From: Patescibacteria group bacterium UBA1875
GTDB taxonomy: Bacteria; Patescibacteriota; CPR2; UBA1875
Length of the DNA stretch: 26,819 nucleotides
Assembly (NCBI GenBank): GCA_002338125.1
Contig: DDHN01000016.1
Span: 24,419 to 51,237 of the forward strand
Direction of reading: 5' to 3'
Shown here: piece by piece, positions 1-7,487 of the stretch
Position numbering within the stretch: the first letter of the stretch is position 1
How the letters are laid out: every line of letters begins with the position of its first letter
Program-made: the position numbers and the translations under genes
Notes under the pieces: generated by a model
Database searches by the model: none
Told to the model about the DNA's origin: nothing
Seen by the model: only the letters and a program-made list of their open reading frames with translations

Positions 1-71
1 CGGGGTGGCGGGAATCGACCCCGCCTCTCAACCTTGGGAAGGTTACATAATAACCACTATACGATACCCGC
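1..71 (-). tRNA. tRNA-Gly(CCC), running to the window edge
   Basis: Read on the minus strand from 71 down, the sequence folds as a glycine tRNA closely resembling the E. coli glyT type: 5' acceptor GCGGGTA, TC at 8-9, a short D arm GTAT, and anticodon stem TAACC/GGTTG around loop TTCCCAA, giving anticodon CCC. The T stem is GCGGG/CCCGC. Oddities: the T loop is GTCGATT, with G instead of T at position 54, and the 3' acceptor strand CACCCCG pairs imperfectly with GCGGGTA; it looks as if one extra C were present. The end of the gene and any CCA lie outside the window. It is either a real tRNA with a strained acceptor stem or an artefact of sequence at the edge. Confidence 0.65.
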
Positions 72-86
72 TGGTACTGAATACGT

Positions 87-92
87 ATTATA
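87..92 (-). promoter_or_regulatory. -10 box of tRNA-Gly
   Basis: A perfect TATAAT on the minus strand lies 15 nt before the tRNA 5' end. The -35 region would fall inside the upstream terminator hairpin and has no good match, so the assignment rests on the -10 box and position alone. Confidence 0.35.
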
Positions 93-96
93 TCAA

Positions 97-124
97 AAAA
101 GCAGCTCCCTTTGGAGCTGCTTTT
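97..124 (-). terminator. Rho-independent terminator after the parvulin gene
   Basis: An 8-bp GC-rich stem (GCAGCTCC / GGAGCTGC) with a 4-nt loop is flanked by A-tracts and T-tracts, giving a 12-bp perfect inverted repeat in total. It starts 2 nt after the parvulin stop codon. On the minus strand it is followed by a run of T, as expected for termination of that gene before tRNA-Gly. Confidence 0.9.
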
Positions 125-126
125 AA

Positions 127-1164
127 CTACTCGGTTGAGATTAATTGCCAAATACCAGGGAATATCCAAAGTATTTTTTTGTTTTCTAATTCTTCTTTTT
201 TGTTTGCAAGCCATTCATTGAAATCCTGGACACTGATTAATATATGACTAGCTTTAATTTTATCACCATCTTTATCAACTAGTTTGATGATGTGATAACC
301 GTAGATAGTTTTGACAGGTTTGGATATCTGTCCTTCTTTCAGTTTAAAAGCTACTTCCTCAAATTCGGCTACCATCGTTCCTTTCGCAAAATAGCCTAAA
401 TCACCACCATTTGCTGCACTACCCGGATCTTCTGAGTAAGTTTTGGCCAGCTCGGCAAAGTCTGCCCCTTCGGCTGTTACTTTTCCGTAAACTTCATCAG
501 CCTTTTTCTTGGCAGCTTCAGCCACAGCCTCGTCTGAGTTGATGTTTTCAGTTAATTTTTGCCTTAGAACGGTCGGTTTATATATTTTGTCTTTAAATTT
601 ATCAACCGTCATACCATAATATTTGTTAAGTACGCTCATAAATTCTTCTTGACCACCACTAGAAGTTACAAGTTGGTCGAAACTTTCGTTAAACTCGTCT
701 TGTGAAATGGAGATATCTCTTCTTGCGGCCTCTTTTTTTATCAAGGCGTCCTCAATTAAACGATTCATAACCTCTGATTTAATATTCGTAAGGATATCTT
801 TCCCTTCTTCGGAGTTAAAATCAGTCCCTTCTATTTCTTGATAATAGCTTTTAATGATATCGATGTGATCGAGATAGGAATAAGCAGAGATATAGCTACC
901 ATCAACAAATGCAGCGGGATAAGGGGCAACGGCTACAACTCTTTTTAGGAAAGGTGATTGATTGTGGGCTCCGTAAAGAAGATAGCCAATAGTTGTTAAA
1001 AAAGTCACAACAACCAAAACAGCCGCGATTATTATGGTTTTTCCTGTACCTATTTTAATCTTTTTTAAATTTATTTTCTTTAACTTAGGTAATTTAATGT
1101 TTTTGATCTTATCTTTTGCTTTTATTTTCAACTTTTTATTTACTGATTTTGATTTTTTTGCCAT
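127..1164 (-). CDS. Membrane-anchored parvulin-type peptidyl-prolyl isomerase (PpiC/SurA/PrsA-like)
   Basis: The product (345 aa) probably folds exported proteins outside the membrane by catalysing proline isomerisation. Residues 1-42 are very Lys-rich (cytoplasmic), 43-65 form one membrane segment, about 85-205 resemble the SurA N-terminal chaperone domain, and about 210-295 carry parvulin signatures: DFAELAKTYSEDPGS, NGGDLGYF, GYHIIKL. The usual first strand of a parvulin domain (A-S-H-I-L-I) is missing in front and occurs instead at 305-310, after the domain, so the domain is either permuted or followed by a truncated second copy. The start is supported by SD AAGGAGGG 7 nt upstream. The gene has its own promoter just after tRNA-Arg and a strong terminator at its end, so it is monocistronic. 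Isomerase activity is inferred from family; the identification is firm. Confidence 0.9.
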   Translation of the reverse strand: MAKKSKSVNKKLKIKAKDKIKNIKLPKLKKINLKKIKIGTGKTIIIAAVLVVVTFLTTIGYLLYGAHNQSPFLKRVVAVAPYPAAFVDGSYISAYSYLDHIDIIKSYYQEIEGTDFNSEEGKDILTNIKSEVMNRLIEDALIKKEAARRDISISQDEFNESFDQLVTSSGGQEEFMSVLNKYYGMTVDKFKDKIYKPTVLRQKLTENINSDEAVAEAAKKKADEVYGKVTAEGADFAELAKTYSEDPGSAANGGDLGYFAKGTMVAEFEEVAFKLKEGQISKPVKTIYGYHIIKLVDKDGDKIKASHILISVQDFNEWLANKKEELENKKILWIFPGIWQLISTE

Positions 1165-1188
1165 TATAAACCCTCCTTAGATGTCATT

Positions 1189-1217
1189 ATAATATCGCGA
1201 CTTTAACGTTTTAGCAA
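1189..1217 (-). promoter_or_regulatory. Promoter of the parvulin gene
   Basis: On the minus strand, TTGCTA (1217-1212), a 17-nt spacer and TATTAT (1194-1189, overlapping a TATAAT at 1192-1187) lie between tRNA-Arg and the parvulin SD. This separates the gene from the upstream ndk run. Confidence 0.55.
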
Positions 1218-1219
1218 TA

Positions 1220-1295
1220 TGGTGCCCTTGGCAGGAGTCGAACCTGCGACACCGGGTTTAGGAAACCCGTGCTCTATCCGCTGAGCTACAAGGGC
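1220..1295 (-). tRNA. tRNA-Arg(CCT) with encoded CCA
   Basis: Minus strand: acceptor GCCCTTG/CAAGGGC pairs perfectly, followed by TA, a D arm with AGCTCAGCGGATAGAGC, anticodon stem CGGGT/ACCCG around TTCCTAA (anticodon CCT, reading AGG), T arm GCAGG TTCGACT CCTGC, discriminator A and CCA encoded in the DNA at 1222-1220. The gene begins 3 nt after the ndk stop codon, so it is probably cut out of the ndk messenger by RNase P rather than made from its own promoter. Confidence 0.97.
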
Positions 1296-1298
1296 CTA

Positions 1299-1805
1299 CT
1301 ATCGTGTATGTTTTTCATGGACCGAAGAATAGTCAATTATCTCATCGCCATTAAACCAAAGGCCAATTTCTTTCTGGGCATATTCTTTGTTTTCAGAGGC
1401 ATGAACTATATTTTTAACAACCATCTTTTCAGAGTCACAGTGGCCATAAGATACATGGGAAAAATCTCCTCTGATCGTTCCGGGTGGTGCAGCCTTGGGT
1501 TCGGTAGTACCGCAAAACTTACGAACATTTTCAATGGCATTTACCCCCTCAACAACTAAGGCGAGGGCTGGGCCTGATGTCAAAAATTCTACGTTATATT
1601 TCCGAACATCTTCGCCTCTTCTTTTGGCGAGGTCTTCGTCATAGTGTTTCATAACTAATTCTTGAGTTGGTTTTGTGAGTCTCATGGCCACAATCTTAAA
1701 ACCGGCATCTTCAAAACGCTCGATTACTCTTCCCATTAGGCCTCTCTCGACAGCGTCAGGCTTTAAGAGTACTAGTGTTTGTTCTAAGTGATTATTTGTT
1801 TTCAT
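1299..1805 (-). CDS. ndk: Nucleoside diphosphate kinase
   Basis: This enzyme moves the terminal phosphate between nucleoside triphosphates and diphosphates and so balances NTP and dNTP pools in the cytoplasm. The 168-aa protein shows the opening motif TLVLLKPDAVERGL and the phospho-accepting histidine in N-I-V-H-A-S (His135), where most bacteria have N-x-x-H-G-S; the Ala-for-Gly change is mild. It is about 25 residues longer than the usual bacterial form, with extra sequence around 60-72 and a charged C-terminal tail. Its ATG overlaps the M16 peptidase stop by 4 nt (ATGA), so translation is probably coupled. tRNA-Arg follows 3 nt after the stop. Confidence 0.95.
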   Translation of the reverse strand: MKTNNHLEQTLVLLKPDAVERGLMGRVIERFEDAGFKIVAMRLTKPTQELVMKHYDEDLAKRRGEDVRKYNVEFLTSGPALALVVEGVNAIENVRKFCGTTEPKAAPPGTIRGDFSHVSYGHCDSEKMVVKNIVHASENKEYAQKEIGLWFNGDEIIDYSSVHEKHTR

Positions 1806-3061
1806 TGATTTAGTATTTTAGCAAACTTTTCATTATTTTTATAGGGTCCGATGATGGTGAGACTAAGATTTTTACCGGTAAAAGTCTCCTGAGCAACCTC
1901 TTTGAGTTCGGTGGAGGTAACTTTTTTTATCTTTCTTACATATTCCTCGGGTGTCTCTGGCCTTCCTGTCAAAAGATCGGTTAGGATTAAAAATTTTGCT
2001 TTTTCTTCTGGATCATCGAAGTGGATAGTCGAGAAACCGCTTAAAAAGTTCTTGGCGCGGTCGATTTCCTCTTGGGTGTATTCTAGGCCGAATTTGATGA
2101 CTTCTTCTTGTATTAATTTTGTTGCTTCTAGCATTTTTTCTTTTTTAATACCTCCGTAAATACCAATGTAGCCATTATCGGAGTTAGTGTTGTTAGAAGC
2201 CCAAATTCGATAGGCCCAACCTCTTTTTTCTCTGATCTCTGTAAATAGCCTTGAGCTCATGTATCCTCCAAGAGCGATCGCCAAAACCTCAGCAGCATAT
2301 CTTCTTCTATCCGTTAGGGGATACGCCGGAAAACATAATCCAAAGTGAGCTTGATCGGTTTCTTTTTTTAAAACTCGTACTCCTTTATTAGTCTTTGTCG
2401 GTCTTTCCCAAATTGAAATTTTGCCCTTTGGGAAACGGTTAAGATATTTTTGAGCTTTAAGTTGGTAATCCTCTGGCAAATTACCAGCGATAACCAGTGT
2501 ACAATTTGATCCATTATAGGTGTTGTTGAAATAATTCTTCATTATTTTTGAATTTATCGCTTTGACCGTTTTTTGCTTACCGGCAATATCCCGTCCGTTT
2601 GCGGTGTTTGTACCGTAAAGAGTTTCTTCCATCTTGCCGTGAATGTTTAGCATTGGATTATCGTTATACATTTTTATTTCTTCTATAACTGTTCCACATT
2701 CTTTTCTAATTTCCGGCTCCTTCAAAAGAGGCCTTGTAACCATATCACCTACTATATCGAGAGCAATGTCGAAATGATCAAAATTAGTCTTAATGTAGTA
2801 GCAAGTATATTCCTTACCGGTAAAAGCATTATATAGGGCTCCGATACTGTCAGCTTGTTTTGATATATCCATTGTGGTGGGTCTCTTTTGGGATCCTTTA
2901 AACATCATATGTTCTAAAAAATGAGAAATACCGGCATATTGAGCCTCTTCGTTTCTTGATCCGGTCCTAAATCCAAAGTTGATAACTATCGATTTTACAC
3001 CGGGCATTTTAACTCCAATTATTTTTGCTCCATTTTTGAGTATTGTTTCTTCTATCTTCAT
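1802..3061 (-). CDS. M16-family zinc peptidase (pitrilysin/insulinase type)
   Basis: This 419-aa zinc metallopeptidase of the processing-peptidase type would degrade or trim short peptides. The inverted zinc motif H-F-L-E-H is at 47-51, and the third zinc ligand fits Glu128, exactly 76 residues further on, in V-I-E-E-I. The C-terminal half has the substrate-binding R/Y signature (SSRLFTEIREKRGWAY). The length matches single-chain bacterial M16B proteins that work as dimers. SD GGAGAAGT supports the ATG at 3061. It sits between a COG2426 membrane protein and ndk in a co-directional run; that context is housekeeping and does not point to a specific substrate. Confidence 0.93.
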   Translation of the reverse strand: MKIEETILKNGAKIIGVKMPGVKSIVINFGFRTGSRNEEAQYAGISHFLEHMMFKGSQKRPTTMDISKQADSIGALYNAFTGKEYTCYYIKTNFDHFDIALDIVGDMVTRPLLKEPEIRKECGTVIEEIKMYNDNPMLNIHGKMEETLYGTNTANGRDIAGKQKTVKAINSKIMKNYFNNTYNGSNCTLVIAGNLPEDYQLKAQKYLNRFPKGKISIWERPTKTNKGVRVLKKETDQAHFGLCFPAYPLTDRRRYAAEVLAIALGGYMSSRLFTEIREKRGWAYRIWASNNTNSDNGYIGIYGGIKKEKMLEATKLIQEEVIKFGLEYTQEEIDRAKNFLSGFSTIHFDDPEEKAKFLILTDLLTGRPETPEEYVRKIKKVTSTELKEVAQETFTGKNLSLTIIGPYKNNEKFAKILNQ

Positions 3062-3068
3062 ACTTCTC

Positions 3069-3527
3069 CTATATTAAAAAATCTATTCCAAGTGTAATGC
3101 CGCTTACAATCAGTCCAGCTATTAAAACCCCGACCAAAATTAATGGAAGTGATTTTTTCGGTGGGATACCAAAGACAAATGCAGCAGCTGCGCCACTCCA
3201 AGCCCCGGTTACTGGGAGGGGGATGGCAACGAAAGTGATTAGGGCCAGTTCTTCCAAAACCTCAAATTTATGAGAATGTTTACGTCGAGTTCTTTCAAAA
3301 AGCCAGTTGAAAAACCATCTAAAAAAACGAAAATGTTTGGAAAGGAATCTTGAAACCGGATCAAGTAAGAAGACAATAAAAACGATAGGAAACATATTCC
3401 CTACTACAGCAATTATGTATGTCTCCCAGAAAGAAAGAGAATACCGGGTTAAGGCTACGGGGATAGCCACCCGCAACTCTCCGATTGGGGTCATGGCAGT
3501 TATAAATGTTTTTAAATACTCTTCCAT
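3069..3527 (-). CDS. COG2426 / Sm_multidrug_ex-family small membrane protein
   Basis: A 152-aa integral membrane protein with about four hydrophobic segments separated by a basic cytoplasmic loop (residues about 70-88, rich in Arg, Lys and Phe). The motif TPIGELRVAIPVAL near the N-terminus and the Gly/Ala-rich PVTGAWSGAAAAFVFGIP segment are typical of the family named putative small multidrug export protein; the transport role is a family label rather than a demonstrated function. It starts 1 nt after the uppP stop, with AAGGT as a modest SD, and is followed 7 nt later by the M16 gene, so the three are probably co-transcribed. Confidence 0.85.
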   Translation of the reverse strand: MEEYLKTFITAMTPIGELRVAIPVALTRYSLSFWETYIIAVVGNMFPIVFIVFLLDPVSRFLSKHFRFFRWFFNWLFERTRRKHSHKFEVLEELALITFVAIPLPVTGAWSGAAAAFVFGIPPKKSLPLILVGVLIAGLIVSGITLGIDFLI

Positions 3528-3528
3528 C

Positions 3529-4350
3529 TTACCTTGTGATTATAGTAATTATTATTAATCCGGCTAGCAAAAATCGATAGATAGCAAACCAGCTGAAGCT
3601 CTTTGTTTGAACGAATTTTAGGATAAATTTAATTGCCAAAAGACCAAACACAAAAGCCGAAAAAAGTCCCAACCAGAAGGAGATGCCAATTGCATCAGCT
3701 GTGTAAATATCGGGTAGTTTAACTATTCCTGCACCTAAAATAATAGGGGCCGAAAGCATAAATGAAAATTTGGCAGCATCTTCTTTGGTTAGGCCAGACA
3801 TTAATCCAGCCGATATAGTAACCCCAGAACGTGATGTACCGGGAATAATTGCAAGAGCTTGAGCTAATCCAATTATGGATGATTCTTTTAAGCCAATATT
3901 TTCGAATTTCTTTATCTTTTTGCCGATTCTCTCAAAAATAATCAAAAGAAGACCGTAAAAAATTAATGTAAAGACGATTACATATGGAGAGCGAAAAATT
4001 GATTCAGCTTCTTCTTCTAGGAAGTAGCCCGCTAGGGCACCGGGAATGGAGGCCATGGCAAGATAATAAATCATTCTCTGGCTTTGGTTTTGAGGCTTTA
4101 ATTTGCTTTTTATTAAATAAAAAGTTTCTTTTACTAATTTTAGCCAGTCCTTTTTAAAGGCAATGATAATTGCTAGTAATGAACCTATGTGCAAGGCTAC
4201 ATCAAAGGCTAATCCTTGGTCAGGTACCTTGAAAAACCAAGGGAATAGGACCAAATGCGCCGATGATGAAATCGGTAAAACCTCGGTGATACCTTGAATG
4301 GCCCCTAATATAATCGACCAATATATACTCATGCCAATATATTCTATCAT
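3529..4350 (-). CDS. uppP: Undecaprenyl-diphosphatase
   Basis: UppP (BacA) removes one phosphate from undecaprenyl diphosphate, recycling the lipid carrier for peptidoglycan and surface glycans; loss or overproduction affects bacitracin sensitivity. The 273-aa polytopic protein has both signature regions: Q-G-I-T-E-V-L-P-I-S-S-S-A-H near residues 19-32 and PGTSRSGVTISAGL in the second half. Length is normal. The first ATG (4350) has no SD, nor has a second in-frame ATG at 4332 (residue 7); either start is possible. It heads a minus-strand run and is divergent from the recombinase gene across a short gap. Confidence 0.95.
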   Translation of the reverse strand: MIEYIGMSIYWSIILGAIQGITEVLPISSSAHLVLFPWFFKVPDQGLAFDVALHIGSLLAIIIAFKKDWLKLVKETFYLIKSKLKPQNQSQRMIYYLAMASIPGALAGYFLEEEAESIFRSPYVIVFTLIFYGLLLIIFERIGKKIKKFENIGLKESSIIGLAQALAIIPGTSRSGVTISAGLMSGLTKEDAAKFSFMLSAPIILGAGIVKLPDIYTADAIGISFWLGLFSAFVFGLLAIKFILKFVQTKSFSWFAIYRFLLAGLIIITIITR

Positions 4351-4380
4351 AAAAGTTTAAATTTAGTTTAGGTTAATTTT

Positions 4381-5361
4381 ATGTCGCACAATAAGAACAT
4401 TATGTTGTATCATATGATTATGGCGGCTAATTCTCTCGATAATTTAATAAGAGACTTTTTGGAATATTGCGAAATAGAAAAAGGTCATTCTGAGCTTACA
4501 ATAAGAAATTACGAACATTATTTGTATCGGTTTTTAGAATATTTGGAACGAAATCGCTCTTATCCGGCAAATTCTAAAACTATTACACTCGACAAAATTC
4601 GTTCTTATCGAATTTATCTGAATAGGCTTGCGGGAACGGGTGACCAACAAATGAAGAAAATAACTCAAAATTATCATTTAATTGCTATCCGAGCCTTTTT
4701 AAAATATTTGGCTAAGCGCGATATCGAGAGTTTGGCACCGGAGAAAATTGAATTAGCTGAAGCTAAAAGAAAACAAATTGCTTTTCTTGATAGCGAGGAG
4801 ATTGAAGCCTTAATTGCAGCGCCGAGGAAATTTTGTAAGAAAGAATATATTGCTAAAAGAGATGAGGCAATTCTAGAAACTCTTTTTTCGACAGGATTGC
4901 GAGTAAGCGAACTGGTTGCTCTAAATCGGGATCAGATTAATTTTAAAAAAGAGGAGATCCTTATCAGAGGGAAGGGGGGTAAAGATCGAGTAGTTTTTAT
5001 CTCCCCTGCTGCTTTTAGCGCCATTGGAGCTTATCTTAAAACTAGAAAAGACGATTATCGCCCACTTTTTATCCATTATGGGGGTATCAGGAAAGGTGAT
5101 GAAGAATTTTTAAGACTAACCCAAAGGAGTATCCAAAGGCTGGTTACAAAATATGCCAAATTGGCTGGAATTACAAAAAAAGTAACTCCACATACTTTGC
5201 GTCATTCATTTGCTACTGATTTACTTCAAAATGGAGCAGACCTAAGAAGTGTCCAGGAGATGCTTGGCCATTCCTCAATTACTACTACTCAAATGTATAC
5301 TCATATTACCAATAAACAGCTTAAAGAAGTTCACCGGGCCTTTCATGCTAAGGGGAATTGA
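4381..5361 (+). CDS. xer: Xer-type tyrosine recombinase
   Basis: A site-specific recombinase that probably resolves chromosome dimers at a dif site. Residues about 16-115 form the SAM-like N-terminal DNA-binding domain and about 135-320 the catalytic domain. The catalytic set is complete: Arg174 (TGLRVSEL), Lys198 (GKGGKDR), His271 and Arg274 (HTLRHSF), His297 (LGHSS) and nucleophile Tyr306 (QMYTH). The family usually begins near LDNLIRDFLEY, so residues 1-13 here look superfluous; ATG codons at 4414 or 4420 are likelier starts, and TATGTT at 4401-4406 could be a -10 box for a leaderless message from 4414. No dif-like site or phage genes are seen nearby, so chromosomal XerA/XerC function is favoured over an integrase role. 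It ends 4 nt from the convergent minor-pilin gene. Confidence 0.93.
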   Translation: MSHNKNIMLYHMIMAANSLDNLIRDFLEYCEIEKGHSELTIRNYEHYLYRFLEYLERNRSYPANSKTITLDKIRSYRIYLNRLAGTGDQQMKKITQNYHLIAIRAFLKYLAKRDIESLAPEKIELAEAKRKQIAFLDSEEIEALIAAPRKFCKKEYIAKRDEAILETLFSTGLRVSELVALNRDQINFKKEEILIRGKGGKDRVVFISPAAFSAIGAYLKTRKDDYRPLFIHYGGIRKGDEEFLRLTQRSIQRLVTKYAKLAGITKKVTPHTLRHSFATDLLQNGADLRSVQEMLGHSSITTTQMYTHITNKQLKEVHRAFHAKGN

Positions 5362-5365
5362 TCGG

Positions 5366-6556
5366 TTATTTGCACGATAACAAATCACACGTAAATTCGT
5401 AGTGACTCCCAGCGTCGAAAATTAGGATATTACCTGAAGAAACATTTGTGATAGAGAAACTTGTACTGCTCTCAGTCCCGGAAGATTCTAGATTGCCAAG
5501 AGAATCTCTTTTCTCCCAATTAATATCGCAAGTACTATCCGGAACTTTTTCTTTATCTAAGATACTAATTGAGGCAGTAGAAGTATAGCGGGAATAGTTT
5601 ACGTCGGGTTTACTAAAACTAGTGCACAAATTAGATGGTGGAATAACTTCTGGGACTTCTGTTGATGAATAAAGATTGTCAATCCTTGAATCTCCTATTG
5701 CAATATAGTCGTTTTCCCCAGGATTATAGGTGGCTCCAGAGCCTGAGAGATATAGTGAATTTAAGTCACCAAAATCTATGCTGGCAATATCAACCACTTT
5801 TTTATAGAGACACTCATAAATACCGTTTGAATATTTGTTGATTGTAACCTGAAAAGCCGTATCATCTATGTATTTTAAAATCACTCGGTGCCCGTATGGT
5901 TGTGTGATTTCATCTAGATCAATATTTCCTATAATTTCAACTATTTCGGCGGTGCTACTGTTTTCTTGGTAGACTGCTGCTGTTTGACCACTGCTTTCCA
6001 GCCTAAACCCAAGATAGCCTCCACTGGAATTATCAACACCGATTGTCAGGGGTTCAGGGGTAGAGTCTTCGCTCCATAAATCAAACTGCAATACAAAACT
6101 CTCGGTGTTTGTCCCGAGCTCGGTGCTACCTAGTAAGCTGGGTGTTACTTTTTTGAGCTCGGTTGGTATCATTTGGTACTCCAATTTTCTAGTAACCTCT
6201 TGTGAAATGCCAGTACTTTCGATAATGCAACTCTCATAAATGCCTGTGACCGGATTTGCTACACATCCACTTATAGTAATTCTAATTTCCGGCGTACTAT
6301 CGTTATTTAGGTCAATGATATAATCAGTAACCTCTGGTGATTGAGGAGGACTTTGATTGTTTCTGTCTGCAATGTTCTGGTTGGCCCACTCTACCCCTGA
6401 CTTGGCGTAAGTATAGGCTTTGGCCGAGTCGGTAATTTTAACGCTGAATTGAGATTCCTTAACAATGTATGAAACCATTGTCCCTGAAATTAAAAGTAAA
6501 ACGGCCGAAAGTACTAATGACCAGATTAAAGCAACACCTTTTTTATAACTATTCAT
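5366..6556 (-). CDS. Large PilX/GspK-like minor pilin with a carbohydrate-binding-like domain
   Basis: The 396-aa protein starts with a short basic leader M-N-S-Y-K-K-G followed by V-A-L-I-W and a long hydrophobic helix (about 8-30): a type IV prepilin with residue +5 (normally Glu) replaced by Trp. Absence of Glu5 is characteristic of the GspK/PilX minor pilins at the filament tip. Residues about 130-300 are rich in beta strands and read like a concanavalin-A/LamG-type jelly roll (for example FVLQFDLWSEDS, YGHRVILKYIDD, DYIAIGDSRID); this is recognition by style, not by a match. Several Cys suggest disulphides. It is last in the minor-pilin run and overlaps the previous gene by 4 nt. Likely role: pilus tip and surface or substrate contact. 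Confidence 0.8.
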   Translation of the reverse strand: MNSYKKGVALIWSLVLSAVLLLISGTMVSYIVKESQFSVKITDSAKAYTYAKSGVEWANQNIADRNNQSPPQSPEVTDYIIDLNNDSTPEIRITISGCVANPVTGIYESCIIESTGISQEVTRKLEYQMIPTELKKVTPSLLGSTELGTNTESFVLQFDLWSEDSTPEPLTIGVDNSSGGYLGFRLESSGQTAAVYQENSSTAEIVEIIGNIDLDEITQPYGHRVILKYIDDTAFQVTINKYSNGIYECLYKKVVDIASIDFGDLNSLYLSGSGATYNPGENDYIAIGDSRIDNLYSSTEVPEVIPPSNLCTSFSKPDVNYSRYTSTASISILDKEKVPDSTCDINWEKRDSLGNLESSGTESSTSFSITNVSSGNILIFDAGSHYEFTCDLLSCK

Positions 6557-7083
6557 TTTACACTCTCCAAAATTATTGTTGTGTCAATATCAATCTGATC
6601 TTCGTAATAAGTATTTTCCTGTTCCACTGTCTCACTAGTGATAGAGATATCAAGCAGCGGAGGGATACTCCCGATTTTTTCGAAACTACTTAAAGCATTA
6701 TCGATAACCATATCGGCTCCGAATAAATCAGTTGGAGAGTCCCAGACAGAACAATCAATGTCACTCATTGTATTACAGCTGTAGTAATTTAAGGTGTTAC
6801 TTTCAAGGGCAAACTTAACGGCGTCAGGGTTTGTGCTTTTAATATCGAAGTAAAGGGTTAGAATATTGCCGTCAGGAGAAACGGTTACCTTTTCAGCCTG
6901 TCGAGAGAGACGTGAAAGCATTTCGATAGCGATGCGAGTCTTTTGTTGAGTATTTTTCATAGTTGAAGTTAAGGCTTTCATGCGGCTCACAGTTACGAAA
7001 GCACCAACTGCTATAGTGACAACTACTAAAAATATTGCCATTGCTACTACCAGTTCAATTAAGGTTATGCCTTTCTTTTTCAT
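6553..7083 (-). CDS. PilW/GspJ-like minor pilin
   Basis: A type III signal is clear: K-K-K-G then I-T-L-I-E (Glu at +5) followed by a hydrophobic helix to about residue 30, the mark of a prepilin cut and methylated by PilD. The region after the helix (SRMKALTSTMKNTQQKTRIAIEMLSRLSRQA spread over about 32-62) is the amphipathic extension typical of GspJ/PilW minor pilins. Total length is 176 aa, short for the family. Start and stop both overlap neighbours by 4 nt (ATGA), implying coupled translation with the GspI-like gene before and the GspK-like gene after. Probable part of the priming complex at the pilus tip. Confidence 0.85.
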   Translation of the reverse strand: MKKKGITLIELVVAMAIFLVVVTIAVGAFVTVSRMKALTSTMKNTQQKTRIAIEMLSRLSRQAEKVTVSPDGNILTLYFDIKSTNPDAVKFALESNTLNYYSCNTMSDIDCSVWDSPTDLFGADMVIDNALSSFEKIGSIPPLLDISITSETVEQENTYYEDQIDIDTTIILESVK

Positions 7084-7487
7084 CTTTTTAGTCTCATTAT
7101 CTGACTTAGTTCATAAGTTTCATTTGGAAGACCTTTATCACTCCAAGTGACAGCAATACTAACTTTAACAAATTTGGCGGCGCTACTTTCGACCTCGGTA
7201 ATTATATCATCGGCTAAGTAGATTGCTGTCGAGGTTATGTCGTATCCATCATCCACTTCTTCGTCTTGGACCAATAAACTGGAATCAAGTACACAGTTAC
7301 AGCTAAGGGCTTTAATATTTCTCGACAAGTATCTTTGAGCAATGGCAACTGCTTCGGTTCTATTGCGAGCCGATAATTCTAGATTAACTACCTGAACTAT
7401 TAAAGTCACCGTTGCGGCGAAAACAATCGCCAGAATACTTAATGCTACTACTACTTCAACTAGGGATTGCCCTTTTTTAATTTGCAT
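7080..7487 (-). CDS. PilV/GspI-like minor pilin
   Basis: A prepilin of about 135 aa: leader M-Q-I-K-K-G then Q-S-L-V-E (Glu +5), hydrophobic helix, then NRTEAVAIAQRYLSRNIKAL, a GspI/PilV-like alpha1 extension. The ATG at 7487 is chosen over the ATG two codons upstream (7493) because SD GGGGAG directly abuts the upstream ATG but is correctly spaced for the downstream one. It overlaps the end of the GspH-like gene by 11 nt and the start of the GspJ-like gene by 4 nt. With the other minor pilins it should initiate fibre assembly. Confidence 0.85.
   Translation of the reverse strand: MQIKKGQSLVEVVVALSILAIVFAATVTLIVQVVNLELSARNRTEAVAIAQRYLSRNIKALSCNCVLDSSLLVQDEEVDDGYDITSTAIYLADDIITEVESSAAKFVKVSIAVTWSDKGLPNETYELSQIMRLKR

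Noticed and set aside
5..247. Plus-strand ORF of 80 codons at the left edge
   Set aside because: It runs through tRNA-Gly, the terminator and the antisense of the parvulin gene, with no SD and no recognisable protein.
4381..5361. Recombinase read as an integrase of a mobile element
   Set aside because: No flanking direct repeats, phage or plasmid genes or composition change were seen; the protein looks like a housekeeping Xer enzyme.
1802..5361. Reassignment of TGA to glycine, as in some Patescibacteria
   Set aside because: TGA serves as the natural stop of the M16 peptidase and recombinase genes and is not found inside conserved frames.
5340..5400. Possible terminator hairpin GTTAT/ATAAC between recombinase and pilin gene
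   Set aside because: Only 5 A/T-rich pairs and no T-run; too weak to call.
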